Assembly: GCA_014380365.1 (NCBI GenBank)
Contig: JACMJZ010000025.1
Span: 1 to 64,000 of the forward strand
DNA: 64,000 bases
Source of the DNA: Pyrinomonadaceae bacterium
Lineage (GTDB): Bacteria; Acidobacteriota; Blastocatellia; Pyrinomonadales; Pyrinomonadaceae
Direction of reading: 5' to 3'
Shown here: in pieces, positions 16,057-25,262 of the stretch
Layout of the letters: the number at the start of each line of letters is the position of its first letter
Numbering within the stretch: position 1 is the first letter of the stretch
Notes under the pieces: model-generated
What the model was told of the DNA's origin: nothing
The model's input: the letters and a program-made list of their open reading frames with translations, nothing else
The model's database searches: none
Made by a program: the position numbers and the translations under genes

Positions 16057-18198
16057 TCAGAGCAGATCTCGCGCCTTGGTCAAAACGTTCTCCACGTTGA
16101 AACCCAACTCGCGCAGCGCCACATCGCCCGGCGCGGAGGCGCCGAAGCGATCGAGGCAAACGACGTCGCCAGTTGCACCAACGTAGCGGTCCCAACCCTG
16201 GCGCACGCCGGCTTCAATAGCCAGACGCGCAGTAATGGAAGGTGGTAACACCTCGTTGCGGTAATCTGCCGGCTGTTCGTCGAAAAGCTCGCAGCAGGGC
16301 ATGGAGACAACGCGGGTTGCGATGCCTTCTGCCTGCAGCTTTTCGCGGGCTTCGAGCGCAAGGGAAACTTCGGAGCCGGTGGCGATGAGGATTAACACGG
16401 GTGTGATGCCTGCCGCGTCCGTTTGCGCCCTCCCTGACGGTCGGGCTACTGCCCCGTCGACCCGGTCGCTACCGCCCCCGGTTCTGATAGGACTTTGGAC
16501 TTTGGACTCTCGACTTTGGACTTCGCTTGCTTCGGCGAGAATGTAGGCGCCGCAGCGAAGGCCGTCAGCGGCGGCAAAACGGGTGCGATCAATCAACGAA
16601 ACTTTTTGGCGGGTCAACGCGAGTGCTGTCGGCGCATTGCGGCGCAGGATCGCGATGCGCCAGGCCTCGCTTACCTCAGCCGAGTCTGCCGGACGGATGA
16701 CGAAGAGATTCGGAATCGCGCGCAGCGCCGCCACGTGTTCGATCGGCTGGTGAGTTGGGCCGTCCTCGCCAAGTCCGATCGAGTCGTGCGTGAAAACGTA
16801 GATCACCTGCACTTCCGAAAGCGCCGCGAGGCGAATCGCCGGGCGCATGTAATCCGAGAACGTGAGAAACGTTCCGCCGTAGGGAATCAAACCGCCGTTC
16901 AAGGAAATTCCCGTGAGCGTGGATCCCATCGCATGCTCACGCACGCCGAAGTGAATAATCCGGCCCTCGTAAGAACCCGCTTCGAAGTCCCCACCTTCTT
17001 TGATGTCGGTGTTGTTGGAAACGCCGAGGTCAGCCGAGCCGCCGATCAACATCGGCAGGTGCGGCGCCAGCGCATTGATGACCTCACCGCTCGCCACTCG
17101 CGTCGCCACTGGCTTCGCATCTTTGAAGTCGGGCAAGTGGCTCTCCCAATTTTCCGGCAGCTCGCCTTTCACTGTTGAGCGCCATTGCTTTCCGAGTTCA
17201 GCATGCGTCTCTTCGTATTTTCCGACCAGCGTTTTCCACTGCTGTTCTTGCTGGCTGCCGCGATCGACGGCTTCGCGAAAGTGGGCCAGGGCGTCGTCAG
17301 GAACAAAGAACTGTTTGTCCTCGGGCCAGCCGAGATGCCGTTTCGTTTCCCGCACTGCCTCTGCGCCGGGCGCATCGCTGTGGGCTTTGCGCGTGCCCTG
17401 CGTCGGCATGCCGTAGCCGATTACTGTCTTCACTGAAATCAGCGACGGCTTGTCGGAGACTGACTGTGCCTCGCGAATCGCGGCGTCGATCGACTCCAGA
17501 TCGTTACCGTCCTCAACTGTCAGTGTGTGCCAGCCGTAAGATTCAAAGCGGCCGGGCACGTCTTCACTAAATGCTAAATTGGTAAAACCCTCAATCGTGA
17601 CATTGTTGTCATCGTAGAGATAGATCAGTTTGCCAAGCTTGAGATGACCGGCCAGCGAGGCTGCCTCGGCCGCCACGCCTTCCATCAAATCGCCATCGGA
17701 AACGATCGCATAGACATAATGATCGATAAGCGGAAAGTCCTGCTGGTTAAACTTCGCGCCCAGGTGCGCGGCGCCCATCGCCATGCCAACACCATTCGCA
17801 AAGCCCTGGCCGAGCGGCCCGGTAGTGATTTCAACACCGGGCGTCAGTCCATATTCAGGATGACCAGGCGTCTTCGATCCAAACTGGCGAAAGTTTTTCA
17901 GTTCATCGAGCGGCAGGTCATAACCGGTGAGATATAGCAGCGAGTAAAGCAGCATCGAACCGTGTCCCGCGGATAGGAGAAAGCGATCGCGATTCTCCCA
18001 TTTCGGATTTTGGGGATTGTGACGCATAAAACGTGCCCACAACACATAAGCCATCGGCGCCGCGCCCAGCGGCAAACCCGGGTGGCCAGATTCGGCTTTT
18101 TGGATTGCATCAAGCGACAGAGTTCGAATCGTATTGATGCAAAGTTGATCCAGATCGGGCGTGGGCGGGGTGTTTTCCTGCTGCACTGTGGCGCTCAT
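16057..18198 (-). CDS. tkt: transketolase
   Basis: A 713-residue thiamine-diphosphate enzyme moving two-carbon units between sugar phosphates. Seen: GHPGLPLG near the N-terminus, the ThDP/Mg motif GDGDLMEG-like ([16 protein letters not shown]...NNVTIEG), [15 protein letters not shown], and the ATGSEVSLA segment of the C-terminal domain. The usual length is about 660-680; the excess comes from residues about 558-599, which are not transketolase sequence but translated repeats (16402-16527), placed just before [14 protein letters not shown]. The rest of the fold is intact. It lies in an operon with the FGGY kinase (17 nt) and rpiB (9 nt). Confidence 0.95.
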   Translation of the reverse strand: MSATVQQENTPPTPDLDQLCINTIRTLSLDAIQKAESGHPGLPLGAAPMAYVLWARFMRHNPQNPKWENRDRFLLSAGHGSMLLYSLLYLTGYDLPLDELKNFRQFGSKTPGHPEYGLTPGVEITTGPLGQGFANGVGMAMGAAHLGAKFNQQDFPLIDHYVYAIVSDGDLMEGVAAEAASLAGHLKLGKLIYLYDDNNVTIEGFTNLAFSEDVPGRFESYGWHTLTVEDGNDLESIDAAIREAQSVSDKPSLISVKTVIGYGMPTQGTRKAHSDAPGAEAVRETKRHLGWPEDKQFFVPDDALAHFREAVDRGSQQEQQWKTLVGKYEETHAELGKQWRSTVKGELPENWESHLPDFKDAKPVATRVASGEVINALAPHLPMLIGGSADLGVSNNTDIKEGGDFEAGSYEGRIIHFGVREHAMGSTLTGISLNGGLIPYGGTFLTFSDYMRPAIRLAALSEVQVIYVFTHDSIGLGEDGPTHQPIEHVAALRAIPNLFVIRPADSAEVSEAWRIAILRRNAPTALALTRQKVSLIDRTRFAAADGLRCGAYILAEASEVQSRESKVQSPIRTGGGSDRVDGAVARPSGRAQTDAAGITPVLILIATGSEVSLALEAREKLQAEGIATRVVSMPCCELFDEQPADYRNEVLPPSITARLAIEAGVRQGWDRYVGATGDVVCLDRFGASAPGDVALRELGFNVENVLTKARDLL
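16402..16527. repeat. repeat insertion inside the transketolase gene
   Basis: Two repeat types are joined: tandem GGACTTT words with GGACTCTCGACTTTGGAC (about 16494-16523), and a GC-rich segment GGTCGGGCTACTGCCCC...CCGGTCGCTACCG (about 16439-16475). The words CCCGGTCGCTACC and GGTTCTGAT recur between genes near 39328-39358. On the gene strand they add about 42 residues without breaking the frame. Confidence 0.75.
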
Positions 18199-18215
18199 TT
18201 CACCGTCCTGTTGGT

Positions 18216-19769
18216 TTATTTGATTACAGTTTCGTAGATTCGCTGCTGGCGCGCGAGCCCATCCTGATACCGCACATGATGAGACATCGTCGGCTCAAAG
18301 ACTGTTTCGACCGGCACTGAAAATTCCGCAATGCTCTGTATTTTGCCCGCCGCTTCGAGCGCAAGCAAGGCGGCGCCGCGCATGGACGCTTCGGCTTCCT
18401 GACACAGCGTCACCGGACGACCGAGAACGTCTGCCAGGATCTGTATCCAGACACGCGAAGAACGCAGCGCATTCCCAGAGGCCATGATCGTCGCGCCGGG
18501 CGCCAGGGGTTCGAGCGCTGTCGCAATCAGCGCAAAGCGATACGCGATCGATTCCATCGCCGCGCGCAGAATTTCGATGGGACGAGTATGTGAAGTGAGA
18601 CCTGAGATCGCGCCACGCGCATCGGCGTTCCAGCCCGTGCTTCGTTCGCCCGACCAGAACGGGAGGATCGTCAGACCGTGGGCATCCGGCTCTAATCGCG
18701 CGAGTTCGCTTTCGATGAACTCGGCATCGTCGTTTGGGAGCAACGATTCTCTTAACCACCGATAGAGACCGCCACCGTCGGACAACGCACCACCAACAAT
18801 CACCCGAGTCCTGTCGACGCGATAAGACCACAATTCCGGTGGCACACGCGCAGGCGGCTCGCCCGCAAACAGCACTCGCATCGCTCCCGACGTGCCGATC
18901 ATCAACGCAACTTTATCGTTTGAGGTGCAACCGGCGCCGATGCTGTTAGCCGCGCCGTCGCCTATGGCCGGCGACATGCGCGCTCCAGTTAACTGCGGCC
19001 AGCGCTCCGCATAGTCTGGCGTTAGCCGGTGAAACGTCTTGCTCGGGGACGCAATTTCAGGAAGGCTCTCGACGCTAACATCGAGCGCCTCCAACATTTC
19101 CTGATCCCATTCACAGGTTCGCTGGTTGAGCAGGCCCGTGCCCGAAGCCATGCAAACACTGACGGCGCATTCGCCAAACAAATGCAGCGTCAGGTATTCG
19201 GCAAACGAAAGCCAGTTGGTCGTGCGCCGGAAGACTTCTGGTTCTTCATTCCGCAATCGTAAAAGTTTTGCCGGCCAGTAGCTCGGGTGCATTCGGCAAC
19301 CGGTGCGCGCGTGAACCCACTGCTCGTTCAGTTTAGAGCGCAGATCTGAAACCGCAGCAGCCGCCCGGTTGTCGGCCCATCCGAGCACAGGAGTGGTCGC
19401 CTGGCCGCTTTCATCTATTCCCACCAGGCTGTGCCAAAAACAGGAGACAGCTATCAACTCGACACGCGTGGTCGCCTCAAGGAATTGAGCTTCGACGAGG
19501 GTGGCGTCAATCGTTTGGATAACTTGCAAGCGTAGCGCGTCGGCATCACTCGTGGAGAAATCCGTAACGCCGGGCGACAGTCGATTTGTCCTGGCGCTTG
19601 AACCGTGGATCTCGGCGCCGCGTTCATCGAAGAACGCTGCGCGAATTCCTGACGTGCCGATATCGATCGACAGCATGACCGGCGCCTTTGATCCGGCGTC
19701 CGTCATGATCGAGACGAGCTCGGGCATGGGCTCGAACACCTCGACCACTTGATCCAGCACGTTGCTCAT
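18216..19769 (-). CDS. FGGY-family carbohydrate kinase (gluconokinase/xylulokinase-like)
   Basis: A 517-residue sugar kinase of the FGGY family. The ATP-binding start [19 protein letters not shown], the metal-site region GWADNRAA, and the C-terminal nucleotide motifs ([37 protein letters not shown]) are present. It probably phosphorylates gluconate or a pentulose feeding the downstream transketolase and RpiB; the exact sugar is not determined. ATG 19769 was chosen; the open frame upstream runs through a palindromic repeat (19781-19855) and is not family sequence. It is first in the operon. Confidence 0.88.
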   Translation of the reverse strand: MSNVLDQVVEVFEPMPELVSIMTDAGSKAPVMLSIDIGTSGIRAAFFDERGAEIHGSSARTNRLSPGVTDFSTSDADALRLQVIQTIDATLVEAQFLEATTRVELIAVSCFWHSLVGIDESGQATTPVLGWADNRAAAAVSDLRSKLNEQWVHARTGCRMHPSYWPAKLLRLRNEEPEVFRRTTNWLSFAEYLTLHLFGECAVSVCMASGTGLLNQRTCEWDQEMLEALDVSVESLPEIASPSKTFHRLTPDYAERWPQLTGARMSPAIGDGAANSIGAGCTSNDKVALMIGTSGAMRVLFAGEPPARVPPELWSYRVDRTRVIVGGALSDGGGLYRWLRESLLPNDDAEFIESELARLEPDAHGLTILPFWSGERSTGWNADARGAISGLTSHTRPIEILRAAMESIAYRFALIATALEPLAPGATIMASGNALRSSRVWIQILADVLGRPVTLCQEAEASMRGAALLALEAAGKIQSIAEFSVPVETVFEPTMSHHVRYQDGLARQQRIYETVIK

Positions 19770-19780
19770 ATTCTTTGTAA

Positions 19781-19855
19781 CGCAAACTGTTAGTTTGCGA
19801 TTGAATTGACCACCTGGTTGGAGGTTACGCTTCCGACGCAAACTAACAGTTTGCG
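19781..19855. repeat. paired palindromes CGCAAACTGTTAGTTTGCG
   Basis: Palindrome CGCAAACTGTTAGTTTGCG at 19781-19799 and its partner CGCAAACTAACAGTTTGCG at 19837-19855 face each other across 37 nt. The same pair recurs at 29402-29487. It lies immediately upstream of the kinase start and would affect its leader. Confidence 0.85.
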
Positions 19856-19942
19856 TACGGTAGCGCGTGAAGCATCGCACGGTCGCGTCTCGTAGTCCAC
19901 TATTGTTCCGAGGATATAGTTCACTGCAAATCTCCTGCTAGA

Positions 19943-20677
19943 ATGCCTCTAATGCACGCCGAGACTCTTCACTGCCCAAACTGTGGCGCCGCTAGTTCAA
20001 CCGAGGCATCGCTGTGCGCGTTTTGTGAGTCACGCCTCGCTACTGTTGCTTGTCCGTCGTGCTTCGGCATGATGTTCATTGGCAGCAAACACTGCCCAAG
20101 GTGTGGCGCAGCGGCAGTCGCCCCCGAAAGCGCAAGCGTCGAAGCGCGACCATGTCCCCGCTGCCGCATGGAGATGAATTCGATTGTGATTGGGGCTGCG
20201 CCGCTGAGCGAATGCTCGCGTTGTGAAGGGCTGTGGGTCGACGTCAGGGCGTTTGAAAAAATCTGCGCCGATCGTGAACAGCAATCAGCGGTCCTGGGAA
20301 CTGCCGCGCCGGCATCAACAGGCGCCGGCGAAATCAGCAAGGTGAAGTATGTGCCGTGTCCCCAGTGTTCACAGTTGATGAACCGAATGAATTTCGCACG
20401 CTGCTCAGGTGTGATTGTTGATGTCTGCAAAAATCACGGGACGTGGTTTGATCGTGAGGAGCTGAGTCGGATCATCGAATTCATTCGTGCTGGCGGATTG
20501 AATGCTTCGCGTGCAAAAGAGAAGCTGGCCATCGCCGAGGAACGCGAACAACTGCGCCAGGAGCGACTTGCTTTGGACATGCGCCAGTCATCCATTTTAG
20601 GAGTCGAAGGCCATGAAGACCACCGTGCAACCGGCATCGCGTCAGCGCGTGGCTTGCTCAAGTTTCTGTTGGACTAA
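19943..20677 (+). CDS. zinc-ribbon protein with TFIIB-type zinc-finger domains
   Basis: The 244-residue product has at least four CxxC zinc knuckle pairs. Two N-terminal ribbons are seen at about residues 9-27 (CPNCGAA...CAFC) and 35-55 (CPSC...CPRCGAA). Two zf-TFIIB-like repeats follow at about 70-95 (CPRCRMEM, CSRCEGLWVD) and 135-165 (CPQCSQLM, VCKNHGTWFDREEL). A charged coiled segment follows at about 185-220. The family occurs in many soil bacteria and its function is unknown; a role in protein or nucleic-acid binding is only an inference. ATG 19943 or 19952 may be the start. Confidence 0.8.
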   Translation: MPLMHAETLHCPNCGAASSTEASLCAFCESRLATVACPSCFGMMFIGSKHCPRCGAAAVAPESASVEARPCPRCRMEMNSIVIGAAPLSECSRCEGLWVDVRAFEKICADREQQSAVLGTAAPASTGAGEISKVKYVPCPQCSQLMNRMNFARCSGVIVDVCKNHGTWFDREELSRIIEFIRAGGLNASRAKEKLAIAEEREQLRQERLALDMRQSSILGVEGHEDHRATGIASARGLLKFLLD

Positions 20678-20695
20678 GGAAGTCATCCACAGGAA

Positions 20696-20822
20696 GCTAT
20701 CCGCGGATTACGCCGATTAATACCTTTAGGAACAGTTACGAGGACAAGGCGGAAAGGGCGTTGAAGACTATAAAGCACCTAATTGGGTATGCGTTTCTGA
20801 ATCAGCGTAATCTGCGGATAGC
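20696..20822. repeat. inverted repeat GCTATCCGCGGATTACGCCGATTAA
   Basis: Left arm at 20696-20720 is mirrored by TGAATCAGCGTAATCTGCGGATAGC at 20798-20822. A single arm-like copy (GTCCGCGGATTACGCCGATTCC) lies at 40634-40655. It fills the gap between two convergent genes. Confidence 0.8.
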
Positions 20823-20827
20823 GAATC

Positions 20828-21865
20828 TTACCTGACTGTCTTCTTCACCAAACTCACAAAGTTCGTGATGTCCCCTTCGGTGGTGTCAAACGAAGTCATC
20901 AGCCTGACTTCCGACTTCTCTTCGTTCCAAATGTAGAAGAAGTATTTCTTCTGCAACAACGGAACGGACCGCTTCGGCACCAGGGCAAACACGCCGTTCG
21001 CTTCAACCTTCTGAGTCACTGTTATCTGCGGAATCCCGGCAAGCGCTGCGGCAAGCATTTGGGCCATGCGGTTAGCGTGCTGCGCGTTACGGCGCCAGAG
21101 ATCGTCTGTCAGGAGCGCTTCAAACTGCGCTGAGATAAATCGCATTTTTGAAGGAAGCTGCGCACCCTGCTTGCGCGTGTACTTGAAATCCTCCGCCAGC
21201 TTCTGGTTAAAGAAAACCACCGCCTCGCCATACATCATTCCATTTTTGGCCCCACCAAAAGAAAGGATGTCGACACCTGCGTCTCTGGTTATCGCGCGAA
21301 GTTTTACGTCGAGACTTGCAGCCGCGTTTGCGATGCGAGCGCCATCCATGTGCAGCAGCAGGCCGTGGTCGTGCGCGAAACTTGCCAGCGCTTTCAATTC
21401 ACGCGGCTTGTAGACCGTACCCATTTCCGTAGCTTGCGAGATCGAAATCACCCGCGGCTGCACGTGGTGCTCAAAACCAACTTCGTGAAGCAGAGGTTTT
21501 ATGTGTTCTACCGTTAGCTTTCCGTCGTCCGTTCGTACGCCCAGGAGTTTGCAGCCGGTAAACTTCTCCGGAGCGCCGCACTCATCAACGTTGATGTGCG
21601 CAGTCTCGGCGCAAATCACCGCGTGATGCGGCTGGGTCGCGGCTTTCAAGCCCAGGATGTTTGCCCCAGTCCCACCGAAAACGAAAAAGACCTGCGTATC
21701 CTTGCCCAGATGCTCGCGAAATTTCTTAACGGCGCGCGCTGTGTAGACGTCGTCACCGTAAGCGATCACATGGCCGTCATTCGCCGCGGCCATCGCCTCC
21801 ATCACGCTGGGATGAACCCCGGCATTGTTGTCACTGGCAAAGCTGCGCCTTGGTTTGGTTTGCAT
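20828..21865 (-). CDS. ltaE: low-specificity threonine aldolase / beta-eliminating lyase
   Basis: A 345-residue PLP enzyme cleaving threonine to glycine and acetaldehyde. Seen: RRSFASDNNAGVHPSVM at the N-terminus, the PLP-stacking region ETAHINVDECGAPE, the aspartate in LLLHMDGARIANA, and the Schiff-base lysine in SFGGAKNGMMYGE. The family's conserved part begins near MQTKPRRSF, so ATG 21865 is used; ATG 21880 and GTG 21919 are alternatives and no ribosome site decides clearly. It stands alone, converging with the zinc-ribbon gene. Confidence 0.9.
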   Translation of the reverse strand: MQTKPRRSFASDNNAGVHPSVMEAMAAANDGHVIAYGDDVYTARAVKKFREHLGKDTQVFFVFGGTGANILGLKAATQPHHAVICAETAHINVDECGAPEKFTGCKLLGVRTDDGKLTVEHIKPLLHEVGFEHHVQPRVISISQATEMGTVYKPRELKALASFAHDHGLLLHMDGARIANAAASLDVKLRAITRDAGVDILSFGGAKNGMMYGEAVVFFNQKLAEDFKYTRKQGAQLPSKMRFISAQFEALLTDDLWRRNAQHANRMAQMLAAALAGIPQITVTQKVEANGVFALVPKRSVPLLQKKYFFYIWNEEKSEVRLMTSFDTTEGDITNFVSLVKKTVR

Positions 21866-22114
21866 GCTCACGTCGCCCATTCCTGTTGATTGACCCTTCT
21901 TCGTTGTTATTTCTACCACGTTTGGCAGCTATCCGCCTGTTTCGGCCCCAATTCCATCGGAGACCTCTTGCTATCAGCTTGATTGGCAACTCTGGACATC
22001 ATCTTCTAATCAGAAGTATGCTGCCAGTGACAGGCGAACAAGCCCGCTAACGAAATATCGCGAATTCTTCGCGATAACTGCTCCCGCGCAGGCTCATCAA
22101 AACGGAGGATTGAA

Positions 22115-22651
22115 ATGAAAGAACGACAATTTACCAAAAAAGGCGGCGCAGGCATTCTGGGACTAGTGATGCTCATCGGGATTGGATTTGCTTCTGCCAC
22201 TACGGCCCAAGCTCAGTCGCGGGATGATCCCTCATGGAACAAGGACTCACGTAACTCAGATTCGGTGCAGGCCCAGGCTTATCGCGAAGCGGAACTGAAT
22301 CGACGTCACGGCGGAGGGCCAAGGACCGAAGTTATTCCGGTATCACAAGTCGTGATGTTGCAGGCGAAGGTCCTGGTCAATAACCACAGCACTCGCGAAA
22401 TCACCTCCGTGGCGTGGGTGGTCTCATTCAGCGACCCCCAAACTGGTGCACTAGTTGCCACACGTAACGTGATTTCTAAATCTCGTATAGCTCCCGGCAA
22501 AAAGAAGACGCTTAAGAAATCTGTACCAGTTCCCCGCGTAACGCATGCCGCGGCCCCATACCGTAATCAGGCAAGGCTCGTCTCGCCCCTGGTTACGGCA
22601 AAGGTTGCCAGCGTGACTTACGCTGACGGGTCAACTTCGAACACGCCGTAA
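22115..22651 (+). CDS. small secreted protein, paralogue 1
   Basis: A 178-residue product with signal peptide (ILGLVMLIGIGFASATTAQAQ) and GGAGG seven nt before ATG 22115. The mature part has a strand-rich domain including SVAWVVSFSDPQTGALVATR and SKSRIAPGKKKTLKKSVPVPR, and ends VASVTYADGSTSNTP. It may be an Ig-like domain of the kind that binds partners outside the membrane, but no named family is recognised. It is about two-thirds identical by eye to the gene at 22838, produced by a local tandem duplication. The leaders (CGATAACTGCTCCCGC) are also duplicated, so both are probably expressed alike. Confidence 0.8.
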   Translation: MKERQFTKKGGAGILGLVMLIGIGFASATTAQAQSRDDPSWNKDSRNSDSVQAQAYREAELNRRHGGGPRTEVIPVSQVVMLQAKVLVNNHSTREITSVAWVVSFSDPQTGALVATRNVISKSRIAPGKKKTLKKSVPVPRVTHAAAPYRNQARLVSPLVTAKVASVTYADGSTSNTP

Positions 22652-22715
22652 GCTTTGCGAGCGAGGTTGATGACGGCCCGGCGATTCACCGAGGATTCAT
22701 CGTGCGAGGTTTCTA

Positions 22716-22784
22716 TTAGACCTCGCGTCTCTTGAAGTCCTTGATAATCTCGCGGGCCGCATTCGCGCCCGGCCCTCCAGTCAC
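22716..22784 (-). pseudogene. duplicated 3' tail of the oxidoreductase gene
   Basis: Read on the minus strand this encodes VTGGPGANAAREIIKDFKRR then EV and a stop. It matches the end of the complete gene at 23415-25013 except for one Gly-to-Arg change. It has no start and is a by-product of the tandem duplication. Confidence 0.85.
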
Positions 22785-23483
22785 ATTCTTTGCGATAACT
22801 GCTCCCGCTCAGGCTTTGACTAGAACGGAGGAGTAAAATGAAAGAACGACAATTTACCAAACAAAGCGGCGCAACCATTCTGGGACTAGTGATGCTCATT
22901 GGGATTGGTTTCACTTTTGCCACCATGGCCCAGGCTCAGTCGCAGGATAATCCCTCCTTTAACAAGGACCCTAACTCAGAATCGCTGGACGCTCAGCGTT
23001 ATCGTGAAGAAGAATTGAATAGACGCTTCAGCCGAGCACCTTTACTCAAACCCTCACCACGACCTCGCTTCGACACTTTGGAGGCAAAGGTCCAAGTGAC
23101 CAACCGCAGTACGAATGAGATCAGGGCTGTGTCCTGGGTAGTCTCATTCACAGACCCCGGAACGGGAGCGCTACTCGCCACTCGTGACGTGGTTTCTAAA
23201 TCTCGTATAGCTCCAGGCAAAAAGAAGACGCTTGAGAAATCTGTACCGGTGCCCCGAGTCTTGCGTGCTGGCTTGGCCCCGCGCCGGTCACGGCTCGTCA
23301 TAGTTACGGGGAAGGTTGCCAGCGTGACCTACGCAGACGGGTCAACTTCGAACACGCCCTAAGCTTTACGAGCGAGGCTGATGATCGCGCGGAGATTTCA
23401 GCGAGGGAGGCCTGTTAGACCTCGCCTCGCTTGAAGTCCTTGATAATTTCGCGGGCCGCATTCGCGCCCGGCCCTCCAGTCAC
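22785..23483. repeat. tandem duplication, unit 2
   Basis: Second unit of about 699 nt. It starts at ATTCTTTGCGATAACTGCTC and ends at GGCCCTCCAGTCAC inside the intact oxidoreductase gene. That gene's true 3' end is therefore the parental copy, and unit 1 is the added one. Confidence 0.85.
22838..23362 (+). CDS. small secreted protein, paralogue 2
   Basis: A 174-residue product, paralogue of the gene at 22115. It shares the start MKERQFTK, the signal peptide (ILGLVMLIGIGFTFATMAQAQ), the central AVSWVVSFTDPGTGALLATR and the ending VASVTYADGSTSNTP. GGAGG precedes the ATG. The least conserved part is a proline/arginine-rich stretch at about residues 65-85. It is probably exported to the periplasm or outside. 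Function unknown; divergence between copies suggests the duplication is not very recent. Confidence 0.8.
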   Translation: MKERQFTKQSGATILGLVMLIGIGFTFATMAQAQSQDNPSFNKDPNSESLDAQRYREEELNRRFSRAPLLKPSPRPRFDTLEAKVQVTNRSTNEIRAVSWVVSFTDPGTGALLATRDVVSKSRIAPGKKKTLEKSVPVPRVLRAGLAPRRSRLVIVTGKVASVTYADGSTSNTP

Positions 23484-25013
23484 GCCGCCACCCGGATGAG
23501 TCCCTGCTCCGCACAGATACAGTCCCTTGAGTGGAGTGCGATATTGCGCCCAGCCGATGATGGGCCGAAACGTGAACGACTGGTCGAGCGTCTGTTCCCC
23601 ATGATGAATGTGTCCACCGCTGAGGCCGTAAGTCTGTTCGAGATCCAAAGGCGTGATGATCTGCCGCGCCACTATCAGTTCCGTTAGTTTTGGCGCATAC
23701 GTCGCCAGTGCCGCCACGACATCATCCGCAAACTGTTCCCGCCGCGAATTCCAGTCACCTTCCTTCAACTTGTAAGGCGCATACTGCACATACACAGACA
23801 TCACGTGCGCGCCCGCCGGCGCGAGCGTAGGGTCGGTCAGCGACGGGATGGTGATATCCATGTAAGGCGACGGGGAATAGTCGCCATACTTCGCCGCGTC
23901 AAACGCGCGCTCGAGGTAGTCGATATCGGGTCCCACATGGATCCTCCCCGAAAGCTTCAGCGCCGCTTCGCCATTATCAACTTCCAAAAACGCAGGCAAG
24001 CCGGAGAGGGCCAGATTGATCTTCGCGGAAACTCCAAGCGCGCGATAATGCTGTACCTTCGAGAGAAAACTCGGATCGAATTCGACCGGATCTACAAGAT
24101 TCAGCAAAGTAGTACGCGGGTCGGCATTGGACACTACTGCGCGCGCTGAAATCTCATCGCCGTTTTTGAGTACGACTCTTGCTGCCTTGCCTTCGTTAGT
24201 TTCGATTCGTCTCACGTCGGCAGCGGTGCGGATTTCGACGCCCGCGCCTGCCGCAGCTTTGGCGAGCGCTTCAGTAACGGCGCCCATCCCTCCGCGGGCG
24301 AAATTGGTCGAACCCCGTGCGGAACCATCCAACGCAGCCTGCCAGAGTAGTCCGGTGCTGGTGCCTGCTGACCAGGGCCCGGCAAAAGCGCCGGAGATTC
24401 CGCGCGCCGCAATCATCGCTCGCAAAGTTTCACTTTCAAACCATTCCGCAACCAGATCGGCCACGGCCATGGGCCCCCAACGCAACAAGCGATAAGCGTC
24501 CTGTTTATCCAACCCCCGAAACGACATCCCCAGCTTACCCAGGCCCCACAACTCCGCGGCGGCAGGGCTATCAATTGAAGGCGGCGTCATCGTCACGAGC
24601 GGCGCCAGTACGCGTCCGATGCGCGCGAAGCTCTTTTCAAATTCTGGATAGCTCTTCGCGTCCGCGGTGGAAAACTTTTCAATCTCGGCGACAGCGCGCG
24701 CCTGGTCGTCCCACAAACAAAGGGGCGGCCTGTCTAGATTCAGAGCCAGCGCGCGCACTTCCGGCTTGATAAACTCGAGTCCATGGCGTTTCAGATCGAG
24801 GTCTTTGTAAACGTGGGGGAGCAACGGACCGGCGGAGTGTGCAAGGGTTGAACAACGAAAGCCGGGATGAATTTCTTCGGTAATGGAACCGCCGCCGACA
24901 GTTTCGCGACGCTCGAGCACGAGGGTCTTCAAGCCGGTCTTGGCCAGGTAGCAGGCTGCGACAAGTCCGTTGTGGCCGCCGCCAACAATAATGATGTCGT
25001 ATGAGTTCGTCAA
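23415..25013 (-). CDS. phytoene-desaturase-like FAD oxidoreductase (PYROXD2 type), copy 1
   Basis: A 532-residue flavoprotein. The N-terminal FAD/NAD-binding fold has IIIVGGGHNGLVAACYLA (GxGxxG variant) followed by LVLERRETVGGG. The C-terminal FAD-contact motif LYLCGAGTHPGGGVTGGPG is typical. It belongs to the CrtI-like amine-oxidoreductase superfamily, closest by pattern to PYROXD2 homologues, whose bacterial substrates are unknown; no carotenoid genes lie nearby. A second homologue follows at 25259. Its 3' end was captured in the neighbouring tandem duplication. Confidence 0.88.
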   Translation of the reverse strand: MTNSYDIIIVGGGHNGLVAACYLAKTGLKTLVLERRETVGGGSITEEIHPGFRCSTLAHSAGPLLPHVYKDLDLKRHGLEFIKPEVRALALNLDRPPLCLWDDQARAVAEIEKFSTADAKSYPEFEKSFARIGRVLAPLVTMTPPSIDSPAAAELWGLGKLGMSFRGLDKQDAYRLLRWGPMAVADLVAEWFESETLRAMIAARGISGAFAGPWSAGTSTGLLWQAALDGSARGSTNFARGGMGAVTEALAKAAAGAGVEIRTAADVRRIETNEGKAARVVLKNGDEISARAVVSNADPRTTLLNLVDPVEFDPSFLSKVQHYRALGVSAKINLALSGLPAFLEVDNGEAALKLSGRIHVGPDIDYLERAFDAAKYGDYSPSPYMDITIPSLTDPTLAPAGAHVMSVYVQYAPYKLKEGDWNSRREQFADDVVAALATYAPKLTELIVARQIITPLDLEQTYGLSGGHIHHGEQTLDQSFTFRPIIGWAQYRTPLKGLYLCGAGTHPGGGVTGGPGANAAREIIKDFKRGEV

Positions 25014-25073
25014 TTAGTGTATTTACAGTTCTGCTTCGGGACTTTCTCTAGATATGTACGAGTTAATGCCTTT

Positions 25074-25233
25074 GCGGCTCCGCCGCGGCACAGTGCGGAA
25101 AGGCTTTGCCTTTCCGGTCAGAAACCTCAGGTCTTCCTGAGGCTATGCCTCTGGAATCGAGGCATAGCCTCCAGTTAACTAAGTCGTTAACGGTAAGGCC
25201 GAGCCTTACCGCACTGTGCGGCGGCAGAGCCGC
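25074..25233. repeat. multi-branched palindromic element
   Basis: An outer stem pairs GCGGCTC...GGCACAGTGCGG (25074-25098) with CCGCACTGTGCGGCGG...GAGCCGC (25209-25233). Inside are hairpins GGAAAGGC-ttt-GCCTTTCC, CCTCAGG-tctt-CCTGAGG, GAGGCTATGCCTC/GAGGCATAGCCTC and GGTAAGGC-cga-GCCTTACC. The architecture matches 14068-14240. It separates the two oxidoreductase genes. Confidence 0.8.
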
Positions 25234-25237
25234 AAGA

Positions 25238-25262
25238 AGACAGACAGGAATGTCTGTCCTAC
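25238..25262. repeat. GGACAGACATTCCTGTCTG hairpin
   Basis: GACAGACAGGAATGTCTGTC forms a hairpin that overlaps the stop codon of the following minus-strand gene. A related hairpin (GTAGGACAGGCAGGAATGCC and complement) lies at 41528-41554, so this is a recurrent element. Confidence 0.6.

Larger units (their letters stand above)
22064..22784. repeat. tandem duplication, unit 1
   Basis: Direct-repeat unit of about 720 nt. It starts at ATTCTTCGCGATAACTGCTC and ends at GGCCCTCCAGTCAC. It contains a leader, a small secreted-protein gene, and the last 23 codons of the oxidoreductase gene that follows unit 2. Unit 2 (22785-23483) starts and ends at the same words and has diverged moderately. Confidence 0.85.
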
